A stretch of 64,000 nucleotides of DNA, from positions 868,001 through 932,000 of the forward strand of contig NZ_LT629784.1 of the NCBI RefSeq assembly GCF_900105595.1, read 5' to 3'. The notes under the pieces were generated by a model that had not been told where the DNA came from, did not search any database, and saw nothing but the letters and a program-made list of their open reading frames with translations. Shown piece after piece: positions 51,828 through 59,590 of the stretch; positions within the stretch are counted from its first letter, which is position 1, and each line of letters begins with the position of its first letter. A program made the position numbers and the translations under genes. This stretch comes from Stappia sp. ES.058. GTDB taxonomy: Bacteria > Pseudomonadota > Alphaproteobacteria > Rhizobiales > Stappiaceae.

Positions 51828-52240
51828 GGCGTGCCGGGCCGCGCCGGACGCACATGTGCCGCGGCAGGCACAGCCCCGCCGTGGCGCGCCGCCCGCGCGC
51901 GGATGTCTCCTTGGTGATGTGAAAGCGGGCCGGGCCTTGCGGGGAGCTGGGTCGGGCGCCGCGGATGGAATGCCGCCGACCGTCGGGCCGGGGTTCATGG
52001 CGCTCACATAGACTGCGATAAAATATGAGTCAAACACTCATAAATAACTGCGCGAATTTTCGTTTGTGTCTGCAAAGCTGACCCTGCGGCGCCGCGACGG
52101 AAGCTTTCGGAAAGGCGGTTCGCGCGGGCAATCCCGTGTTCACGGGCGGACGGGGGCGAAGCGCCGTCCTGCGTGCCTTGATTTGCGACCTTTCAAGGTG
52201 CAAGATTTACAGTGTTGGGGTTAAAATTCCGGGGCAAGCC
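51828..52240. other. Divergent region between autotransporter and lipoprotein genes
   Basis: 413 bases without a gene. The inverted repeat TATGAGT/ACTCATA around CAAAC (52024-52042) lies near the middle of the gap, with AT-rich flanks. The left part is GC-rich and open in all frames without a recognised gene. Confidence 0.5.
52024..52042. promoter_or_regulatory. Inverted repeat, candidate operator for the divergent pair
   Basis: TATGAGT and ACTCATA are perfect 7-base arms with the 5-base spacer CAAAC. The site lies about 197-199 bases from each of the two divergent start codons, so one regulator could control both genes. Confidence 0.5.
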
Positions 52241-53380
52241 ATGCGTATTCTTATCGTTGTTGCGATGTCGTTCATATTGAGCGGCTGCATTACAAGTCTT
52301 GAGCCATATTACGGAGATGACCATCCCGATGTCATCAGTTTCCTACCCGAGAAAGCAGTCATATTTGCCAAAAATAAATTTATAAGAGTGTGGAAAAAGC
52401 AAGGATTCGAGAAAATATACGAATCAGATGATTGGGACAATATTGCAGTTATAAAAAAAATAAAACCAAAAAGAATTGCAAAAAGAGGAGACAGTAGCTT
52501 TCATATACTTCAGGCGACTTCAAAAAAAGATGGTATTACATATTATTTTAATGTTTTTCCTTACAAGGTGCGCAGTATTCCGGATTTCGACATCGGCGAA
52601 AAGGATATGCCGGCCAACACATATGGCATCGGAATGCGTCGCTTTGATGTTCAGGCGTTGGCCGACGCGCTGGAGCGTTACAACGACCCGTATTACGGAA
52701 ACGAAAAACAGGTCTTGTTCAAGACTGCGCGTGTGAATGGAAAGACGGTCAAGGACTACAATATGTGGTACTTTGACAAGAGAATTCACTACGTCAAACA
52801 CAATGCGGGCAGCCCACATGTGATACCGCATCCATACAACATAAATCTTGATGAATACAGGAAGAGGTCGTCGCCGATTGTCATTCTGGATGAAAGCAAC
52901 AGCGAGCATCGCGACATCATCTCCATTTTCGATGACGGCACGGGCACATACGTGAATTCCACGCCGGAGGAAGAAGTCCGCAAGGCCGAATGGGAGCATT
53001 GGGTCCGCAAGGTGTGCGGGCGGCCTGCGGCCCTGTTGGGAACGGACCAGACGGGACGGCCCAATTCGCCTTTGCTCCAGGCCCTTTCGGGCATGCAGCT
53101 TCATCCGCGCGGCAATCAGTGCATCGTCAAGACATACATGGAAGAGCTGTTGCTGTTCGTTCGCGAGGTCAGCGACATAGAATGTGCGGAAACCGGCCCG
53201 TATGTGACGTGCACCTACGTCAGCCATGTCGGATGTCACCGAACGAAGTCGTTTGGCACCAATCTCAGCAACCTCTCCTGCAACATCCTCGGGATGAACT
53301 ATCACAAAGGGGTCGCGGTGCTGGAAAAGGCGCAGGACGGCAGGTTCGTCGTCAAGGCGATGGACTACAAGGAGCAATAG
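52241..53380 (+). CDS. AT-rich lipoprotein of unknown function
   Basis: A 379-residue protein starting MRILIVVAMSFILSGCITSL; the lipobox LSGC gives lipidation at Cys16. No domain is recognised. The first ~110 codons are markedly AT-rich and Lys/Ile/Asn-rich (KKIKPKRIAKRGDSSFHILQ), while the last third is closer to the genome average. Several Cys pairs near the end (CAETGPYVTCTYVSHVGC) suggest disulfides in an exported protein. The base composition differs from all neighbours, so horizontal acquisition is likely. It is divergent from the inverse autotransporter, with a shared dyad between them. Confidence 0.7.
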   Translation: MRILIVVAMSFILSGCITSLEPYYGDDHPDVISFLPEKAVIFAKNKFIRVWKKQGFEKIYESDDWDNIAVIKKIKPKRIAKRGDSSFHILQATSKKDGITYYFNVFPYKVRSIPDFDIGEKDMPANTYGIGMRRFDVQALADALERYNDPYYGNEKQVLFKTARVNGKTVKDYNMWYFDKRIHYVKHNAGSPHVIPHPYNINLDEYRKRSSPIVILDESNSEHRDIISIFDDGTGTYVNSTPEEEVRKAEWEHWVRKVCGRPAALLGTDQTGRPNSPLLQALSGMQLHPRGNQCIVKTYMEELLLFVREVSDIECAETGPYVTCTYVSHVGCHRTKSFGTNLSNLSCNILGMNYHKGVAVLEKAQDGRFVVKAMDYKEQ

Positions 53381-53487
53381 TCACACGCCTTTGCGGGAAG
53401 GCGGGGGTGGCGCAGGCAAGCCGGGCAATTGCCCGCCGCCCGCGCTTGGGCGCGCGCGCTCAAGCGTGGGCCCTGCTGGCGGCCGGC

Positions 53488-55041
53488 TCAAAACCCGCGT
53501 TTCAGCGACCCCATGATGCCGCGCACCAGCGCGCGTCCAAGCGCGGAGCCGAGCGAACGGGCGACGGATTTCGCCGCCGTCTCCACCACGCTGTCGCTGC
53601 GCGAGCGGCGGGTGTTGGTCTGCCGCCGCGTTGCCGGCCGGTCGTCGCGGCCGAAGTCGGGAAGCTGGAAGCCCGTGCGCGTGCGCCGCGGTTCGCCGCG
53701 CCGGCGTTCCTCTTCGGCTTCGCGCTCGAGTTGGCGCGCCTCCATCCGCGCGGCCTCTTCGGCGCGGCGCTTGAGCACCTCGAAGGCGCTGTCGCGATCC
53801 TCGATGCGCTCGTAGATCCCGGCGAGCGGGCTCAACGCCACGATCTCGCGGCGTTCGTCGTCAGAGAGCGGTCCAAGCCGCGAGGACGGCGGGCGGACCA
53901 GCGTGCGCTGGACGACCGACGGCACGCCCTTTTTCTCAAGCGTCGAGACCAGCGCCTCGCCCACACCAAGCTCCATGATCACCTGTTCGGTGTCGAGATC
54001 GGAATTGGGACGGAAGGTCTGCGCGGCGGCGCGCACGGCCTTTTGCTCGCGCGGCGTATAGGCCCTGAGCGCATGCTGGATCCGGTTGCCGAGCTGGGCG
54101 AGCACGGTATCGGGCACGTCGAGCGGGTTCTGCGTCACGAAATAGACGCCGACGCCCTTGGAGCGGATCAGCCGCACCACCTGTTCCACCTTCTCGATCA
54201 GCGCCTTGGGCGCTTCGTCGAAAAGAAGATGCGCCTCGTCGAAAAAGAAGACGAGCCGCGGCTTTTCGGGATCGCCGACCTCGGGCAGTTCCTCGAAGAG
54301 CTCCGACAGGAGCCAGAGCAGGAAGGTGGCGTAGAGGCGCGGCGAGCTCATCAGCCTGTCGGCGGCAAGCACGGAGACCAGTCCGCGCCCGTCGCGGGTC
54401 GTGCGCATCATGTCGCGGATGTCGAGGGCCGGTTCGCCGAAGAAGGCCTCGCCGCCCTGGCGATCCAGCACCAGAAGCTGGCGCTGGATCGCGCCGACGG
54501 AAGCCTTGGAGACGTTGCCGTAGACCCGCGACAGCTCCGAGGAACGCTCTGCCACATGGGCGAGCAGCGACTGCAGGTCCTTGAGATCCAGCAGCAGCAG
54601 GCCCTCGTCGTCGGCCAGTTCGAAGGCGACGTTGAGCACACCCTCCTGCGTCGCGTTGAGATCGAGCAGGCGGGCGAGCAGCAGCGGCCCCATTTCCGAC
54701 ACGGTGGTGCGGATCGGATGGCCCTTCTCGCCGAAGAGATCCCAGAACATCGTCGGGAAGGCTTCGTAGACATAGCCCTCGGCAAAGCCGATCTGGCCGG
54801 CGCGCTTTTCCAGGAAGTCCTTTTCCTCGCCCGCGGCCGCGATGCCGGACAGGTCGCCTTTCACGTCGGCGCAGAACACCGGCACGCCGGCACTGGAAAA
54901 TCCCTCGGCGAGGATCTGCAGGGAAACGGTCTTGCCGGTGCCGGTCGCACCGGTGATCAGCCCGTGCCGGTTGGCCAGTTTGAGGTGAAGATATTCCGCC
55001 TTGGTGGAACCGCCGATGAAGATCCTGTCGTCTGCAAGCAC
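53488..55041 (-). CDS. HerA/YjgR-like ATPase (DUF853)
   Basis: A 517-residue cytosolic ATPase of the YjgR/DUF853 group in the HerA-FtsK superfamily. Walker A is [14 protein letters not shown], near residue 26. Walker B is [17 protein letters not shown], and [20 protein letters not shown] is the sensor-like segment. A charged helical region with runs of Glu/Arg (~420-450) precedes a C-terminal [19 protein letters not shown] tail. A GTG at 55041 with GGGAG upstream gives the family's usual N-terminus and length. Function in this family is unknown; DNA translocation and stress roles have been suggested. It is divergent from the DUF2267-like gene. Confidence 0.82.
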   Translation of the reverse strand: MLADDRIFIGGSTKAEYLHLKLANRHGLITGATGTGKTVSLQILAEGFSSAGVPVFCADVKGDLSGIAAAGEEKDFLEKRAGQIGFAEGYVYEAFPTMFWDLFGEKGHPIRTTVSEMGPLLLARLLDLNATQEGVLNVAFELADDEGLLLLDLKDLQSLLAHVAERSSELSRVYGNVSKASVGAIQRQLLVLDRQGGEAFFGEPALDIRDMMRTTRDGRGLVSVLAADRLMSSPRLYATFLLWLLSELFEELPEVGDPEKPRLVFFFDEAHLLFDEAPKALIEKVEQVVRLIRSKGVGVYFVTQNPLDVPDTVLAQLGNRIQHALRAYTPREQKAVRAAAQTFRPNSDLDTEQVIMELGVGEALVSTLEKKGVPSVVQRTLVRPPSSRLGPLSDDERREIVALSPLAGIYERIEDRDSAFEVLKRRAEEAARMEARQLEREAEEERRRGEPRRTRTGFQLPDFGRDDRPATRRQTNTRRSRSDSVVETAAKSVARSLGSALGRALVRGIMGSLKRGF

Positions 55042-55197
55042 CCGCCCGTCTCCCGCTTTGCCTGTCTCGCACCGGACGGCATGATATGTCTGTCCGGCGT
55101 CATGTAACCTGCACGATGGGCGCTGTATAGCGGTTGTCGTCGGGGGAACTGTGGTGTCAGATACGCACAGGTTTGTTTTTTGATTCTGGAGGGGCGC

Positions 55198-55581
55198 ATG
55201 GAAGAGCTTGTCGGCCGGATTGCCCAGGCTGCGGGGATCGGCGAGGATGTCGCCCGCCAGGCGGTCTCGATCATCCTCAATTTTCTCAATCGGGAGGGGC
55301 CGTCGGACCAGGTTCAGCAGATCCTTGGCGCCTTGCCGGGCGCGGAGGACATGATCCAGACCGAGGGCGGGGGGCGTGGCTTCCTCGGCGGGCTTGGCGG
55401 GATGCTGGGCGGCGGCATGGGCGCGATGGCCGCGCTCAACGAACTCACGAGCGCCGGCCTCGACATGAACCAGGTTCAGAGCGTCACGCGCGAGTTGATG
55501 GACGCCGCGCGCGAGCAGGTGGGGCCGGAGGCCGTCGACGAAGTGGTCAATTCCATTCCCGGGCTCAATCAGGTTCTGTGA
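55198..55581 (+). CDS. DUF2267/DUF2780-like small helical protein
   Basis: A 127-residue predicted helical protein. Two amphipathic helical parts ([20 protein letters not shown] and [20 protein letters not shown]) flank a Gly-rich hinge ([20 protein letters not shown]). The start at 55198 has GGAGGGG 3-4 bases upstream. The pattern recalls DUF2267/DUF2780 proteins, often made under stress. No catalytic motifs are present. It is followed 53 bases later by the DUF4332 gene on the same strand. Confidence 0.7.
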   Translation: MEELVGRIAQAAGIGEDVARQAVSIILNFLNREGPSDQVQQILGALPGAEDMIQTEGGGRGFLGGLGGMLGGGMGAMAALNELTSAGLDMNQVQSVTRELMDAAREQVGPEAVDEVVNSIPGLNQVL

Positions 55582-55634
55582 GGCGGGTGTCGTGAAACCC
55601 GGCCGTTGGGGGCCGGCCAAAGGTGGAGCTGAAA

Positions 55635-56042
55635 ATGTCGTATTCCATTGACGAGATCGAGGGTATCGGGCCGGCCTATGCCAAGAAGCTTCAGGCGGTC
55701 GGCATTCGCACGACCGAGGCCTATCTGGAGCGCGCCAAGGACCCCAAGGGGCGCAAGGCGCTTGCCGAGGAGACCGACATCGAGGCGTCGCGCATCCTGA
55801 AATGGGCCAACATGGCCGACCTGATGCGCATCAGCGGCGTCGGCGAGGAGTACTCCGAGCTTCTGGAGGCCGCCGGCGTGGATACCGTCAAGGAGCTGAA
55901 GCACCGCAACGCCGCCAATCTCGCCGCCAGGATGAAAGAGGTGAACGAGGAAAAGAAACTCGTGCGCCAGGTGCCGGGCGAGGCATCGGTCGAAAAATGG
56001 GTCGAGCAGGCCAAGGCGCTGCCGCCGATGATGACCTACTGA
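55635..56042 (+). CDS. DUF4332 helix-hairpin-helix protein
   Basis: A 135-residue protein made of two helix-hairpin-helix units ([20 protein letters not shown] at the start, [20 protein letters not shown] in the middle). DUF4332 proteins resemble DNA-binding HhH domains, but most are uncharacterised. The ATG at 55635 gives a conventional start. It follows the DUF2267-like gene, and both lie between the HerA-like ATPase and the superoxide dismutase, a small cluster of nucleic-acid-related and stress-related genes. Confidence 0.82.
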   Translation: MSYSIDEIEGIGPAYAKKLQAVGIRTTEAYLERAKDPKGRKALAEETDIEASRILKWANMADLMRISGVGEEYSELLEAAGVDTVKELKHRNAANLAARMKEVNEEKKLVRQVPGEASVEKWVEQAKALPPMMTY

Positions 56043-56362
56043 TCCGCGAACGTTTTGCCGGGGTGCATGACGGCGCGTGATCCGCGGCTGGCGACCGGTT
56101 GGCTGAACGATTCCAAGGGTTTTTCCGGATGAGGCGTTGCCGATTGCCGGTTGGATCCCTATTTTGCCTTGTGTGACAAGCGGTAACCGCTTTCCGCGCC
56201 GGTCGGCGCGGGGCTGCGGAACCATGCACTGTCACGGAGCAGCGCATGTTGGCGCTGCTTCTTCCTTAGAACATCCGGCCGGACCGCTTCCGGCAGATCG
56301 CTCCCGCGGTCGCCCCGGTCAGGCCCAACGCCGTTTGGCGCCCCCATTTGGAGGACGAATAC
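56043..56362. other. Promoter region of superoxide dismutase
   Basis: 320 bases without a gene. A near-perfect dyad AAGCGGT-A-ACCGCTT lies at 56178-56192. No Fur box or ribosome site other than GGAGGA before 56363 stands out. Confidence 0.45.
56178..56192. promoter_or_regulatory. Dyad upstream of sodB, operator candidate
   Basis: AAGCGGT and ACCGCTT are perfect 7-base arms around a single A, 170 bases before the sodB start codon. The length fits a small dimeric regulator. Confidence 0.35.
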
Positions 56363-56962
56363 ATGGCTTTCGAACTTCCCGACCTTCCCTACGCCTATGA
56401 TGCGCTCGGTCCCTATATGTCGGCTGAAACGCTTGAGTATCACCACGACAAGCACCATCAGGCCTATGTCACCAACGGCAACAATCTGCTGAAGGACTCC
56501 GGTCTCGAAGGCAAGTCGCTGGAAGAGGTGGTCAAGGAAAGCTTCGGCAAGAATGCCGGCCTGTTCAACAATGCCGGCCAGCATTTCAACCATCTGCATT
56601 TCTGGAACTGGATGAAGCCGAATGGCGGCGGCACGTCGCTCCCCGGCGGTCTGGCGGCCAAGATCGACGCCGATCTCGGCGGCTACGACAAGTTCCGTTC
56701 CGATTTCATCGCCGCAGGCACGACGCAGTTCGGCTCCGGCTGGGCGTGGCTCGCCATGAAGGACGGCAAGCTCGTCATCATGAAGACCCCGAACGGCGAG
56801 AACCCGCTGGTGCATGGCGCCACACCGCTGCTCGGCGTCGATGTGTGGGAGCACTCCTATTACATCGACTACCGCAACGCGCGTCCGAAGTATCTGGAAG
56901 CCTTCGTCGACAACCTGGTCAACTGGGACTACGTCGACGAGCTGTTCCAGGCCGCGTCCTGA
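56363..56962 (+). CDS. sodB: Iron superoxide dismutase
   Basis: A 199-residue cytosolic superoxide dismutase. Metal ligands by pattern are His27 (YHHDKHHQAYV), His77 (NNAGQHFNHLHFWNW), Asp160 and His164 (LLGVDVWEHSYYIDYRN). The Gln four residues before His77 (where manganese enzymes have Gly) and GSGWAWLAM favour the iron type. The ATG at 56363 is preceded by GGAGGA. A strong terminator follows. It detoxifies superoxide and stands as a single-gene transcript. Confidence 0.95.
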   Translation: MAFELPDLPYAYDALGPYMSAETLEYHHDKHHQAYVTNGNNLLKDSGLEGKSLEEVVKESFGKNAGLFNNAGQHFNHLHFWNWMKPNGGGTSLPGGLAAKIDADLGGYDKFRSDFIAAGTTQFGSGWAWLAMKDGKLVIMKTPNGENPLVHGATPLLGVDVWEHSYYIDYRNARPKYLEAFVDNLVNWDYVDELFQAAS

Positions 56963-57000
56963 TCGCGGTCTGATCCCATCCGGCTCTGGCCGGACACGAC

Positions 57001-57035
57001 AAAGGCGGGCGACAGAATCGCCCGCCTTTTTTGTC
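57001..57035 (+). terminator. Rho-independent terminator of sodB
   Basis: AAAGGCGGGCGA and TCGCCCGCCTTT pair perfectly around CAGAA and are followed by a short T run. It begins 38 bases after the sodB stop. Confidence 0.88.
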
Positions 57036-57194
57036 GAACCAGGAGAACTGTCGGGGCATGCCGGCGGCGCGGCCTGGCAGGTTCGTTAACCTTTTGTTAA
57101 CTTATTGGGCGCTGAGTCTGGATGACGTTTGGGGCACGCGGTTGTCGCAACATGCATCTTCGTCGCCAGGCACGATACGACGGAATGAAACATC

Positions 57195-57629
57195 ATGAGC
57201 TCTGCCCAGTCCAACGCGCAACCCGCTTCCCTGATTGCCGAACTGGAAAGCCTGCATCGCAAGGCGGAGACGCTGGCGATTTCATCGCCGGTTGATTTCC
57301 ACGTCGAGCGTCGTTTGCTTGATGTCCTTTCCTTGATGGGTGTTGCGGATGCCGAAATCGACCGCGTGGTGTTTCCCGGAGGTCGCCCGGAGAAAATCGA
57401 GACGGCTGTACAGCTGTCGCCCGAACATTCCGACCGGGCCTGCCGGTTCGCGCGCGTTGTGAAGTTCGCGGAGCAGGTGTTCGGCAACCACCAAAAGGCG
57501 TTTCTCTGGCTGCGATCTCCCAGCAAGCCGCTGATGGGCCGGTCACCGATCGAGTGTATCGGCACGGAAACCGGTGCAAGCGCCGTGGAAGAGCTGCTGT
57601 CGCGGATCGACTTCGGATTGGCTGCCTGA
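57195..57629 (+). CDS. Xre/MbcA/ParS-type antitoxin (DUF2384)
   Basis: A 144-residue protein. The C-terminal half (~85-144: RFARVVKFAEQVFGNHQKAF, LWLRSPSKPLMGRSPIECIG, with VEELLSRIDFG) is the toxin-binding DUF2384 domain of Xre/MbcA/ParS antitoxins. The N-terminal half is shorter and less conserved than the usual Xre helix-turn-helix and may be the DNA-binding part. Immediately downstream lies a RES-domain gene, so this is the antitoxin of a RES/Xre type II module. Antitoxins of this class neutralise the RES enzyme by covering its active site. Confidence 0.82.
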   Translation: MSSAQSNAQPASLIAELESLHRKAETLAISSPVDFHVERRLLDVLSLMGVADAEIDRVVFPGGRPEKIETAVQLSPEHSDRACRFARVVKFAEQVFGNHQKAFLWLRSPSKPLMGRSPIECIGTETGASAVEELLSRIDFGLAA

Positions 57630-57780
57630 GTTTGCGGCCGGTGTACATGCCTCGATAGAGCGTCGATCTTTGCCGTCGCTCTCCAGCGGCGTTGAAATCA
57701 ACTGGTCATCGAAACCCCGCCGTGTATGATTCTTCCATAGAGCCGTGACATATGGCGCGTTCGCGTGTGGGGGATCGGAT

Positions 57781-58230
57781 ATGTTGCTGTGGCGGCTTTC
57801 CAGCTATGAGGATCTGAGCGGCCGCGGCGGGCTTATTGCATCCGGACGCTGGCACAACCGCGGCCGTGCGGTCGTGTACTGCGCGGAGAGCCACGAACTC
57901 GCCCGCATCGAGGTCGAGCAAGGGCTCGGTCTGCCTGTCTTCCTGTGGCCCGACACGTATCGTCTGTTGCGCGTTTGCGTTCCGGCAACCACGAAGATCG
58001 AACGCCTTGAACCGGACGACTTGCCAGAAGATTGGCGCGACAACGTTCTCGCCACACGACGTATCGGTGACGCGTGGTTGCGGGCAACCTCCGCAGCACT
58101 CTTGCGCGTGCCCTCCGCGCGGGCGGAGGGCTTCAACTATCTCGTTAACCCCGCACACCGGCAGTCCGACTTTCTGGAGATCGAGCGCAGCTTCACGCTC
58201 GACGAAATATGCGCGGGCGAGGTGGAGTAG
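57781..58230 (+). CDS. RES-domain toxin (NAD+ phosphorylase type)
   Basis: A 149-residue RES-domain protein. The three residues that name the family are Arg23 (SGRWHNRG), Glu36 (YCAESHELARIEV) and Ser129 (NYLVNPAHRQSDFL). Characterised RES toxins degrade NAD+, halting growth unless neutralised by the Xre/DUF2384 antitoxin encoded just upstream. The start MLLWRLSSYED is chosen over an upstream ATG at 57745 because it fits the family N-terminus and has a GGGGGAT ribosome site. A 151-base gap between antitoxin and toxin is larger than usual for such pairs. Confidence 0.86.
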   Translation: MLLWRLSSYEDLSGRGGLIASGRWHNRGRAVVYCAESHELARIEVEQGLGLPVFLWPDTYRLLRVCVPATTKIERLEPDDLPEDWRDNVLATRRIGDAWLRATSAALLRVPSARAEGFNYLVNPAHRQSDFLEIERSFTLDEICAGEVE

Positions 58231-58254
58231 GCCATGGTCCAGGCTGCCGTCGCC

Positions 58255-58632
58255 TCAGGCGCCGAGGCGGCACTCGCGGGTGAAGGTCTGCAGCAGGAAG
58301 CCCGAGATATAGGTCAGGAACGCCCGGCATTCCGCTTCGGTCTGGAAACAGCCCTCGCGCGAATAGGGACGGGTCTTGAAATCGACCTGCTTGCGCCCGC
58401 CGATGAGACCGCGCCAGACATTGGCGGCGCCATATTGCGCCGTCATGGTTCGGCAGTCGTAGCGGCTGCCGTAGGTCTGCGGCACGTAGTCGTCATTGTA
58501 GGTGGGCGAAAACAAGGCGGTCTCGATGATGCCGCCGCCTCCGGCGACATTGCCCGAGGGGCTGCAGGCGGCAAGCGCCAGACTGGCGGCGAGAAGGGCG
58601 GCGGTTGCGGCTTTGGAAAAGCGTTTCGTCAT
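58255..58632 (-). CDS. Small Cys-rich lipoprotein of unknown function
   Basis: A 125-residue lipoprotein. Residues 1-22 (TKRFSKAATAALLAASLALA then AC) are a signal with lipobox LAAC, lipidated at Cys23. The mature part has conserved-looking Cys at ~60, 95, 102 and 121 (SRYDCRTMTAQYGAANVWRG, EGCFQTEAECRAFLTYISGF), suggesting two disulfides. No domain is recognised. GAGG lies 5 bases before ATG 58632, and an upstream start (58653) would spoil the signal. The gene is convergent with the RES toxin gene, 24 bases apart. Confidence 0.78.
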   Translation of the reverse strand: MTKRFSKAATAALLAASLALAACSPSGNVAGGGGIIETALFSPTYNDDYVPQTYGSRYDCRTMTAQYGAANVWRGLIGGRKQVDFKTRPYSREGCFQTEAECRAFLTYISGFLLQTFTRECRLGA

Positions 58633-59008
58633 TGTGGCCTCATTGATTTTCATGCGGACCTTATCCCGAGCGATCCCCGGCTGTCGTCGAAAAACGCAGT
58701 GCGGGAGCGGGGTTTTTGTTCGTGTGGTTTCCAGTTTGCTTGCGCTTTCGCGTGCGGCGCACGGTCGGTCGGACAAGGTACGCTCGACCGTGTCTGGCAG
58801 AGGGGATGCCTGTGTCGCAAGGGCGCGGCAGCGGTTTCTTGTCCTGATCTGAAGGACTGACGGGATCCTGCGGCCTCGGGTTGCCGGGATACGTAAACCA
58901 ACGCGGTTGAAGGCGGTCGCCGCAATGAATATATTCGATTTATTGAAATAAATTCGGCCCGGCATCGTCCGGGCAGCGGCCCGCAAAGGCGGGCAAGGAG
59001 ACTGCATC
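58633..59008. other. Intergenic region upstream of the DUF2892 gene
   Basis: 376 bases without a gene. An AT-rich palindrome, ATTTATT-GA-AATAAAT (58938-58953), lies 55 bases before the DUF2892 start; it overlaps ATTC-N8-GAAA, one base off the ATTC-N8-GAAT pattern reported for SqrR-type sulfide-responsive ArsR repressors. Confidence 0.45.
58938..58953. promoter_or_regulatory. AT-rich palindrome, candidate ArsR/SqrR-type operator
   Basis: ATTTATT and AATAAAT are perfect 7-base arms around GA. The overlapping ATTC (58933-58936) and GAAA (58945-58948) are 8 bases apart. It lies in the promoter of a DUF2892 gene, a family often found with sulfide-responsive regulators; this link rests on recalled literature. 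Confidence 0.4.
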
Positions 59009-59218
59009 ATGGCCATTGTTACCACCAACGTCGGCAGTGCCGATCGGATCGCGCGCATCGTCGTCGGGCTTGCGCTGATTGCGTTCGCCCTGTTCGCGCC
59101 CGCCGATATCTCCTGGAAATGGGTTGGGTGGATCGGCGTCGTGCCGCTTGCGACGGCGTTCCTGAAATGGTGCCCGGCCTACACGCTTCTGGGCATTCGC
59201 ACCTGCAAGGCCGAGTGA
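59009..59218 (+). CDS. DUF2892 (YgaP-like) small membrane protein
   Basis: A 69-residue protein with two predicted membrane helices (IARIVVGLALIAFALFAPA and WVGWIGVVPLATAFLKW) and C-terminal Cys in KWCPAYTLLGIRTCKAE. This is the DUF2892 family, the membrane domain of YgaP-type rhodaneses. The two Cys near the end could take part in persulfide chemistry, which is inference. The start at 59009 is 5 bases after AAGGAG. The upstream palindrome suggests sulfide- or redox-responsive expression. Confidence 0.85.
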   Translation: MAIVTTNVGSADRIARIVVGLALIAFALFAPADISWKWVGWIGVVPLATAFLKWCPAYTLLGIRTCKAE

Positions 59219-59590
59219 TCGAGCGCCCCGCGTTTGTCCGGCAAGGGGCGGTTGGGCGCGGGTGACCACAGCCTTGATCCATGCGGTACCGTCTTTCGCG
59301 AAGACCAGGTGCTAAGACCGGGGATGAACGTGGCTGCGGTCTGACCCGCTCGGCACCGCTGGCGTGGTGAATTTGAGATTCGTCTGATTGCTGCGGTAAC
59401 CTCCGGTGCGGGTTTCAAATTCGAAAGCCACACTGGAAACATGTATTTGCGCGTCACCCTTTTGAATCTGAAGTTCGTTCAGAGCGAGCCGGGCAATGAG
59501 ACGAACTTCAGATTTGAGTGACGGCGGTCATGTCCAGTTCTGTCGCCAGACAGCCGGATTCCATCTAAGCTGTTGAGATCGTAACGGCAG
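59219..59590. other. Intergenic region with a 14-bp inverted repeat
   Basis: 372 bases without a gene. The perfect inverted repeat AATCTGAAGTTCGT/ACGAACTTCAGATT occupies 59465-59514. Short words GAATTTG and CAAATTC recur elsewhere in the gap, so it may be a relic of a small repeat family. Confidence 0.45.
59465..59514. repeat. Perfect 14-bp inverted repeat
   Basis: AATCTGAAGTTCGT (59465-59478) and ACGAACTTCAGATT (59501-59514) are exact complements separated by 22 bases. There is no T tract, so it is not a typical terminator. It could be a recombination, regulator-binding or mobile-element end site. Confidence 0.5.
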
